From Nitrospirota bacterium (GTDB taxonomy: Bacteria > Nitrospirota > Thermodesulfovibrionia > Thermodesulfovibrionales > JdFR-88): 56,555 nt of DNA. Positions within the stretch are counted from its first letter, which is position 1; every line of letters begins with the position of its first letter. Position numbers and translations under genes: made by a program. The DNA is taken from positions 1-56,555 of the forward strand of contig JAJYIR010000016.1 in assembly GCA_021789935.1 (NCBI GenBank), in the 5' to 3' direction. Under the pieces are notes generated by a model. It searched no databases. It was not told the DNA's origin and was given only the letters and a program-made list of their open reading frames with translations. Shown piece after piece: positions 51,402-56,555 of this stretch.

Positions 51402-52472
51402 ATGAAAACAATCCATAAAAGCACGCTAAAAGAACTTGCCCTGGCAATGTTTATAAGCCTTCCCCTCCTTAATTTCATATTAATGATGGAGAAAGTCCTC
51501 AGGCTCTCCAGGCTTTTGTCCAGCGTGGGGGCAAGCCCCGGGGAATTGCTGCTCATTATCCTGTATATACAGCCCGAGCTGATGCTGCTGACCTTGCCCA
51601 TGGCCTTCCTTCTTTCCGTGCTCTATGTATACGGCAGGATGAACGCGGACAATGAGCTGGTGGTCCTTAAATCCAGCGGGATGCCCTTCAGGCAGGCGGC
51701 CGTACCGGTATTTATCGCGGGTCTGGCGGCGGTGGCCCTTGGCTTTTTTGTGAGCTTTTACCTGGGCCCGGCCGGCAGAAAAGACGTTAGGCTTTCCATC
51801 TCTGACACGCTTAGAAAAAGGGCCCCTTACGCCATAGAGCCCGGGGTTTTCAACACTTTTATAAAAGACACCGTGATATACGCCGCCGGCGCCAGGGACG
51901 GGAACCTCTCCGATGTCTTTATTTATGATGGCAGGAACCATGAAAGGCCGATTGTCATATACGCCAAAAGCGCCAGCATGCAATTGGCCGATGGCGGGAG
52001 CAATTCCATCTTTTTCAACCTGAAGGACGGCTCGGCCAGCCTTGAAAAAGGGCCCAGGCTAACGGAGATTTTCTTTGGCGGGTACCGGCTTGTCCTGCCG
52101 CTTGGCCTGGAAGGGCCGGGCGCGATGCGCGAGGAATTGACGCCCAAAGAGCTCCTGGCGGAGGCTGCCTCTGAAAGCGGCGTGCAAAAAACCATCACCA
52201 TGCTTCAGTTCTACCGCAGGTTTACCTTCCCCCTGTTTTCGCTTGCGATAATGTTTCTGGCCCCGGCGCTCTCCCTGTATGCCGGCAGAAGGGCAAGGCT
52301 GGGCGGGCTGGCCCTGGGCACCGCCGTATTCTCCATCTATTACGCCCTCCTCATCTATTTTGAAAAGCTGGCCCAATCCGGAAAAATTCCGCCTGCGGCA
52401 GGCAGCTGGGCACCTTTTGCGATCCTGTTTTCCATTTCGGTCCTGGTGTTCAGGAAGGTCGATGCCCGATGA
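51402..52472 (+). CDS. lptF: LptF/LptG-family permease, first gene
   Basis: The 356-residue protein has three N-terminal and three C-terminal helices around a periplasmic beta-jellyroll domain, as in LptF/LptG. Family marks are LPMAFLLSVLYVYGRMNADNEL, then VLKSSGMPF, and RRARLGGLALGTAVFSIYYALL near the end. With LptG and LptB it extracts LPS from the inner membrane. Its stop overlaps the next ATG (ATGA). The preceding 51133-51401 region shows no gene. Confidence 0.88.
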   Translation: MKTIHKSTLKELALAMFISLPLLNFILMMEKVLRLSRLLSSVGASPGELLLIILYIQPELMLLTLPMAFLLSVLYVYGRMNADNELVVLKSSGMPFRQAAVPVFIAGLAAVALGFFVSFYLGPAGRKDVRLSISDTLRKRAPYAIEPGVFNTFIKDTVIYAAGARDGNLSDVFIYDGRNHERPIVIYAKSASMQLADGGSNSIFFNLKDGSASLEKGPRLTEIFFGGYRLVLPLGLEGPGAMREELTPKELLAEAASESGVQKTITMLQFYRRFTFPLFSLAIMFLAPALSLYAGRRARLGGLALGTAVFSIYYALLIYFEKLAQSGKIPPAAGSWAPFAILFSISVLVFRKVDAR

Positions 52473-53512
52473 AACTTTTAAAACGCCTTTACCTTAAGGA
52501 ATTTCTGACGGCATTTGCGGTGGTGGTCCTGGGGCTTTCAGTGATGCTGTCGTGCTTCGACCTGATAAACGCGATGGACAAGCTCAAAGGGAAAGGGGCC
52601 GGGAGTCTTGTTTTGTACGCCGTGCTTGTTATGCCTCAGTATATTGTCTACACGATGCCGATGGCGGTGCTTTTTGCCGCCCTCTTCACTGTGGGCCATG
52701 CGGGGAAAAACAAGGAAACCGTCGCTGTCATGGCAGCCGGCGGCAGAATGCGCGCTCTCTTCATGCCTCTTGCCTTCACCGGTGCGCTCCTTACGCTGGC
52801 AAGCTTCGGGTTGAGCCAGTTTACGGCCCCTGCCGCCATGCGTAAGGCAAAGGCCATGACCGGAAACTCGGGGGTAATGGTCTTTCAGGAAGGGACCATC
52901 TGGGTAAGGGCGGATGACGGCTCTCTGGTCCGTTTCAGCCTCTACTCCAGGGAACTGGGCTCGGCCAAAAAGGTAGACATATTCCAGTTCAAAAACGGGA
53001 TGCTTTCAGGAAGGATCGAGGCGGAGGGGGCAAAGTACGAGGGGGATCATTGGGTGCTTAAAAACGTCATGCTCTATGACTTTCTGCACTCAAAGACCGT
53101 CAGGTCGGCCCGGATGGAGGTGCCCGGCCTGATAAAGCCGCAGTTCCTGGACAGGCAGATGCTCACCGCCGATGAGATGGGGATAACTGAACTTTACCGG
53201 TACTCAAAACGGCTCAGGGAGGCTGGCATCCGGAGCATCAAGCTGGATGTGGACATGAATTCCAGGCTCGCCTACCCGATAGTGAATTTCTTTATGGTGC
53301 TCTTCGCGATAGCCATTTCCCTGCGCAGGGGCATGGGCGGCCTTGCGGCCGCATCTTTAGGAATGGCAGTAAGCCTCTTTTACTGGCTGATCTATACTTT
53401 CAGCCTCTCGCTGGGGTATTCGGGGCTCCTGCCGCCCTTTGCCGCAGCCTGGACCATTCCATTGTCCTTTGCCGTATTTTCCCTGAGGCTGTTCATGAAG
53501 ATAAAGGACTAA
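52469..53512 (+). CDS. lptG: LptF/LptG-family permease, second gene
   Basis: The 347-residue partner has the same 3 + 3 helix layout (FLTAFAVVVLGLSVMLSCF; MPMAVLFAALFTVGHAGKNKE; ISLRRGMGGLAAASLGMAVS). The two subunits form the LptFG channel that feeds LPS onto the periplasmic bridge. It is translationally coupled to lptF. Its TAA overlaps the stop of the convergent deoC by 4 bp. Which gene is F and which G is assigned by order only. Confidence 0.88.
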   Translation: MKLLKRLYLKEFLTAFAVVVLGLSVMLSCFDLINAMDKLKGKGAGSLVLYAVLVMPQYIVYTMPMAVLFAALFTVGHAGKNKETVAVMAAGGRMRALFMPLAFTGALLTLASFGLSQFTAPAAMRKAKAMTGNSGVMVFQEGTIWVRADDGSLVRFSLYSRELGSAKKVDIFQFKNGMLSGRIEAEGAKYEGDHWVLKNVMLYDFLHSKTVRSARMEVPGLIKPQFLDRQMLTADEMGITELYRYSKRLREAGIRSIKLDVDMNSRLAYPIVNFFMVLFAIAISLRRGMGGLAAASLGMAVSLFYWLIYTFSLSLGYSGLLPPFAAAWTIPLSFAVFSLRLFMKIKD

Positions 53513-54186
53513 CGGGGGGAAAGGCCCTCGATTATCTGCACGCCGGCCGAGGTGCCAAGCCTGTCTGCCCCGGCCCGCAAAAGCCCGATTGCCGCCTCCG
53601 CGGTGCGTATCCCGCCGGCGGCCTTGATGCCCGCCCTGCCCCCTATTATTTTTTTGATGGCGGCGACGTCCTGCACAGTCGCTCCTTTTGGCGAATAGCC
53701 GGTGGATGTCTTTATGAAGGAGGCCCCGGCACGGAGGGCGGCAAGAACGGCCTGTTCCATATCTGCCGGATTTTTGAGATAGGCCGTCTCTATTATCACC
53801 TTGTGGACCAGCCCCCGGGTGGCCGCGATAACATCCGATATGTCCTTCTCCACGCCCCGCCAGTCCCCCTCCATAGCAAGCGGTATCGCCATTACGACAT
53901 CCAGCTCATCCGCGCCGTCCTGCGCCGCCCTCATCGCCTCGTACACCTTTGCGGCGGAAGAGGCGCTGCCCAGGGGGAAGGCTATTACCGTGATGATCTT
54001 TATTTTTTCCCCCGTCTTAAGGGAATCGGCCGCAACCCTGGCCCTGGCCGTATGTATGGGGTTTACGCAGACACCGTGGAAACCATTGGCCGCGGCCTCC
54101 CGGCATGCCCGGAGGACATCCTCCGCCGTGACCGTAGGGTTCAATACCGAATGCTCTATTGCCGATGCGACCGCCTTTTTTTCCAT
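53509..54186 (-). CDS. deoC: Deoxyribose-phosphate aldolase
   Basis: The 225-residue TIM-barrel enzyme cleaves 2-deoxyribose-5-phosphate to glyceraldehyde-3-phosphate and acetaldehyde. The Schiff-base Lys is in SFIKTSTGYSPKGAT, and the second Lys is in AGIKAAGGIRTAE. Helper residues lie in ADELDVVMAIPLA and HKVIIETAYL. It lies 23 bp downstream of the aminotransferase gene and may share its transcript. Confidence 0.95.
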   Translation of the reverse strand: MEKKAVASAIEHSVLNPTVTAEDVLRACREAAANGFHGVCVNPIHTARARVAADSLKTGEKIKIITVIAFPLGSASSAAKVYEAMRAAQDGADELDVVMAIPLAMEGDWRGVEKDISDVIAATRGLVHKVIIETAYLKNPADMEQAVLAALRAGASFIKTSTGYSPKGATVQDVAAIKKIIGGRAGIKAAGGIRTAEAAIGLLRAGADRLGTSAGVQIIEGLSPR

Positions 54187-54209
54187 ACCGGAAAAATATC
54201 CCCCTCCGC

Positions 54210-55127
54210 TTACTCCGTAAACCCCCAGATCGAAGGCCCGGCTGCCTTTGTATTTTCAACATACGAGGAGACCTCTTTCCTGTATTCCGCCATCAGCGCC
54301 CTGGTTACCTCGCCGGCCCCGGGGAAATCCTTTGTCCTGCCGCCGGTGAAGCGGCTGACGGGGACCACTTCCATGATCGTGCTTGTAATGTAGACCTCCG
54401 ATGCGCCAAGGATGTCTTCCTCGCCGAACTCACCTTCCACCACCTTCATATCCAGCCTCCGGGCGATGCCCAGGACCACATCTCTCGTGATGCCTCTCAA
54501 TATCCCGCAGCCCGGTCCCGGCGTGCAGAGCGCGCCCTTCGCCACGAAAAAAATATTGCTTGTGGTGCCCTCGGCCAGCTGGCCCCTGTGGTTTAACATA
54601 AGGGCCTCATGGGCGCCCGCCTTTTTTGCCTCTGCCTTTGCCATGATGTTGTTCAGGAAATTGAGGGATTTTATCTGCGGGTCCAGGGCCTCCATGAGGT
54701 TTCTCCTTGTATGCACCATAGCCAGAGTTATGCCCTTTTCGTAGTAATCGCGGGGCGGCGGCTTCAGCCTGCCGGCATAAACAAAAAAAGTGGGCCGGGG
54801 GCAAAGCTCCGGATCAAGCCCTATGGGGCCTTCCCCCCTGGAGACGGTGACCCGGAGATAGGCATCCTTGTGCCCGCAGACCTCCAGGGTCTCGTAGATC
54901 GCAAGTTTTATCTGCCTCGGGCTTTTGGGCAGACGGAGCTCTATGAGTGAAGCGGACTTCTCAAGCCTGGCAAGGTGCTCCTCCATCATGAAGACGACTC
55001 CGCCATAAACGCGCATGGTCTCGTAAACGCCGTCTCCATAAAGGAAACCATGGTCCAGGACGGACACCCTGGCCTCTGCAAGAGAGACGAGCCTGTCATT
55101 CAGATATATCCCGGCGCTCTCATCCAT
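54210..55127 (-). CDS. Class IV aminotransferase
   Basis: The 305-residue PLP enzyme of fold type IV begins IYLNDRLVSLAEARVSVLDHGFLYGDGVYETMR. The PLP Lys is in LDPQIKSLNFLNNIMAKAEAK, and the phosphate-binding part is in ASEVYITSTIMEVVPV. Members include branched-chain aminotransferase (IlvE), D-amino-acid transaminase and aminodeoxychorismate lyase, which are hard to separate by eye. The sequence looks closest to IlvE/DAAT types. I leave the symbol empty. Confidence 0.9.
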   Translation of the reverse strand: MDESAGIYLNDRLVSLAEARVSVLDHGFLYGDGVYETMRVYGGVVFMMEEHLARLEKSASLIELRLPKSPRQIKLAIYETLEVCGHKDAYLRVTVSRGEGPIGLDPELCPRPTFFVYAGRLKPPPRDYYEKGITLAMVHTRRNLMEALDPQIKSLNFLNNIMAKAEAKKAGAHEALMLNHRGQLAEGTTSNIFFVAKGALCTPGPGCGILRGITRDVVLGIARRLDMKVVEGEFGEEDILGASEVYITSTIMEVVPVSRFTGGRTKDFPGAGEVTRALMAEYRKEVSSYVENTKAAGPSIWGFTE

Positions 55128-55276
55128 CCAATAAAAACCTCCGTATGGGGATTTTTTAGAAAATTATATCATCAAACCCGTTAATGGATGGGAAATGAAG
55201 GGGGCGGAACCGGCAAACAGGGGGAGTTGGATCCAGGAATTTACTGAAAATGCGGCCTGGTTATTAAAAGAGTGTC

Positions 55277-56200
55277 TTAAAGCGCGTTTTCCAGGAGTTT
55301 ATGCAGGGGGAAACCCTTCAGGTAGTTATAGAAGGTATCGACGGAGTAAGTGCTTACCGCGTTTCTGTTAAACAGGAGTGAGAACTCCCTGAGCATTTCG
55401 CATTCCTTGAACTTGAGTGCCTTGAGAGTGTTATGGGTAAGCTCCTTGCGGACCGCCCACCGGGAGACGATGGCCACGCCAATGCCGTTTTCCACGGCGT
55501 CCTTTATGGCTTCAGTGCTGCCCAGGATAGCGGAACATGTCATGTCCTGGGGATAGATGCCGTGCTCCGACAGATAGTGCTCTATTACCTGCCTGGTGCC
55601 GGAGCCCTCTTCCCGGAACACAAACGGCACTTTAAGAAGCTCAAGTATGGAGACCTCGCCCAGCTTCAGCCAGTGGTGATTGGCAGGGACAATCAATGCA
55701 AGCTCGTCCGCTATCAGCTTTTCCGTCGTGAGCTTGTATTTTGTGACTGACCCCTCGACAAGCCCCAGGTCTATGACGCCCCCTTTGAGCAGTTCCGTGA
55801 TCCGTTTGGTGTTGCCCACAAGCAGGTGTATCTTTATCTTCGGATGGACCTTCCTGAACTCGGCAATCACCCGGGGCAAAAGATAATTGCCTATGGTGGT
55901 GCTGGCCCCGATCGTCATCGAACCCTTCACCAGCCCGGTTATGCCGCTTACCGCCCGCTCCGCCGCGTCATACTGGGAGAGGATGTCCTTGGCATACTTG
56001 TAGAGTATCTCGCCAGCCGGCGTAAGGACTACTGTATTGGAAGAGCGGTCAAACAGCTTTGTCTCAAAGGTCTCTTCGAGGGTCTGTATCTGAAGGCTCA
56101 CTGCCGGCTGCGTAAGATGGATTATCTCCGAGGCTTTCGAAAAACTCTTCATCTCCGCAACAGTGCAGAATACTTTGAGCTTATGATCTTCCATGCCCAT
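55277..56200 (-). CDS. LysR-family transcriptional regulator
   Basis: The 307-residue regulator has an N-terminal wHTH (KSFSKASEIIHLTQPAVSLQIQTLEETF) and a periplasmic-binding-like effector domain (GSMTIGASTTIGNYLLPRVIAEF, DLGLVEGS, FVFREEGSGTRQVIEHYL). It resembles the CysL/CbbR-like branch. Similar LysR proteins are linked to sulfur or selenium metabolism in anaerobes, but nothing here proves that. No divergent target gene lies within the window. Confidence 0.9.
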   Translation of the reverse strand: MGMEDHKLKVFCTVAEMKSFSKASEIIHLTQPAVSLQIQTLEETFETKLFDRSSNTVVLTPAGEILYKYAKDILSQYDAAERAVSGITGLVKGSMTIGASTTIGNYLLPRVIAEFRKVHPKIKIHLLVGNTKRITELLKGGVIDLGLVEGSVTKYKLTTEKLIADELALIVPANHHWLKLGEVSILELLKVPFVFREEGSGTRQVIEHYLSEHGIYPQDMTCSAILGSTEAIKDAVENGIGVAIVSRWAVRKELTHNTLKALKFKECEMLREFSLLFNRNAVSTYSVDTFYNYLKGFPLHKLLENAL

Positions 56201-56555
56201 AAGTTAAATTTATTATAAAATAAGCATTCCGTATAATTCAACTTTCCCGAATGATGGGAAAGAAGGACACCCGGACAAACTGGAAAAAAATCCCTGTAAA
56301 AACGTGATCAGGCCTCCGTTTTCCTGGGAAGGCTTTGAAGCTTTGGCTCTCCATCCACCTCTCAGGGCACCTCATCGGAAGAAAGAAGAGGGAATTCGTA
56401 TTTAACCGGATTTCACCTTCAGATGTCAAGCCGATGTTTTTCGAAAAAAACAGGGTTTCCCCGGCGGCTTGCCGGTTTTTACCGGTTAAAAGGCGGATAG
56501 AGCCTTTTAGGCTTTTCGATATCGATCAGGGTCTGGGGACCCGTCTGAAAGTGTT
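56201..56555. other. Upstream region of the LysR gene, to window end
   Basis: These 355 bp contain an AT-rich start (TTATTATAAAATAAG near 56210) that includes a possible -10 for the leftward LysR gene. An inverted repeat CTTTCCC-GAATGAT-GGGAAAG lies at about 56243-56264. I see no credible gene before the window ends. Confidence 0.4.

Noticed and set aside
51136-51447. 103-codon leftward open frame upstream of the fixH-like gene
   Set aside because: It overlaps the lptF start region on the other strand, has no recognisable motif and includes the fixH-like leader. It is most likely spurious.
55277-56200. Calling the LysR protein a selenium-metabolism regulator
   Set aside because: Selenoproteins in the window make it tempting, but the sequence only supports a generic CysL/CbbR-like LysR, 45 kb away from the selenoprotein genes.
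56238-56429. 63-codon leftward open frame at the window end
   Set aside because: It has no ribosome-binding site or family features. It overlaps the inverted repeat near 56243-56264.

Overview
The window looks like a chromosomal stretch of a Gram-negative anaerobe or facultative bacterium. Evidence is the outer-membrane beta-barrels, LptF/LptG, tripartite RND pumps, type IV minor pilins and a candidate sigma-54 promoter. Frequent AGG/AGA and ATA codons, the fluoride riboswitch with crcB, and UGA-encoded selenocysteine would suit Nitrospirota or a former deltaproteobacterium. That placement is inference only; no rRNA or tRNA is present to fix it.

Layout. 1-2.6 kb: a cut-off HEPN gene, a 120-bp MITE-like element, a long gene-poor stretch and a fabF-like gene. 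2.9-8.2 kb: smc, dgt, a small orphan gene and a broken partial copy of dgt. 8.7-17.8 kb: the accessory core. It holds two ArsR regulators, two tandem thioredoxin-fold selenoproteins (in-frame UGA, each followed by a hairpin with a GGUCU loop), a small His-rich membrane protein, an HdrD-like Fe-S protein, a DsrE-like protein, an RND exporter with LolA-like and beta-barrel partners, and a CopD-like membrane protein split by a frameshift. 17.9-22.5 kb: a lipoprotein and an arsenosugar module (a radical-SAM ArsS fused to the methyltransferase ArsM, a TVP38 membrane protein and two glycosyltransferases). 22.5-23.2 kb: remnants of an AIPR abortive-infection gene and a vsr gene, i.e. a dead defence island. 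23.3-25.8 kb: a thiamine-binding-type protein, a fluoride riboswitch with crcB and a double DUF190 gene, and a Cys-cluster protein. 26-29.4 kb: DUF3047 and gyrA. 29.7-38.1 kb: a leftward minor-pilin/PilY1 operon behind a candidate sigma-54 promoter. 38.4-41.6 kb: a divergent histidine kinase, receiver and NtrC-family activator. 41.6-42.7 kb: palindromic and tandem repeats around a GIY-YIG gene. 42.8-51.1 kb: a porin and a Cu(I)/Ag(I) CusCBA-type efflux operon. 51.4-56.2 kb: lptFG, deoC, a class IV aminotransferase and a LysR regulator.

How it fits together. The 8.7-22.5 kb block reads as one metalloid-handling region. Arsenic-type sensors precede selenol redox proteins. These sit beside a membrane/HdrD pair that could pass electrons between quinones and thiols or selenols, followed by an envelope-spanning exporter and the enzymes for methylated and adenosylated arsenic. 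I consider this the candidate novel system. It partly resembles a 'selenocysteine-assisted organometal' gene set (a Trx-like selenoprotein plus a DsrE-related protein) that I recall from family databases but could not check here. The second candidate circuit is the pilus operon: a sigma-54 promoter, a strong palindrome about 85 bp upstream, and the divergent NtrC-family gene.
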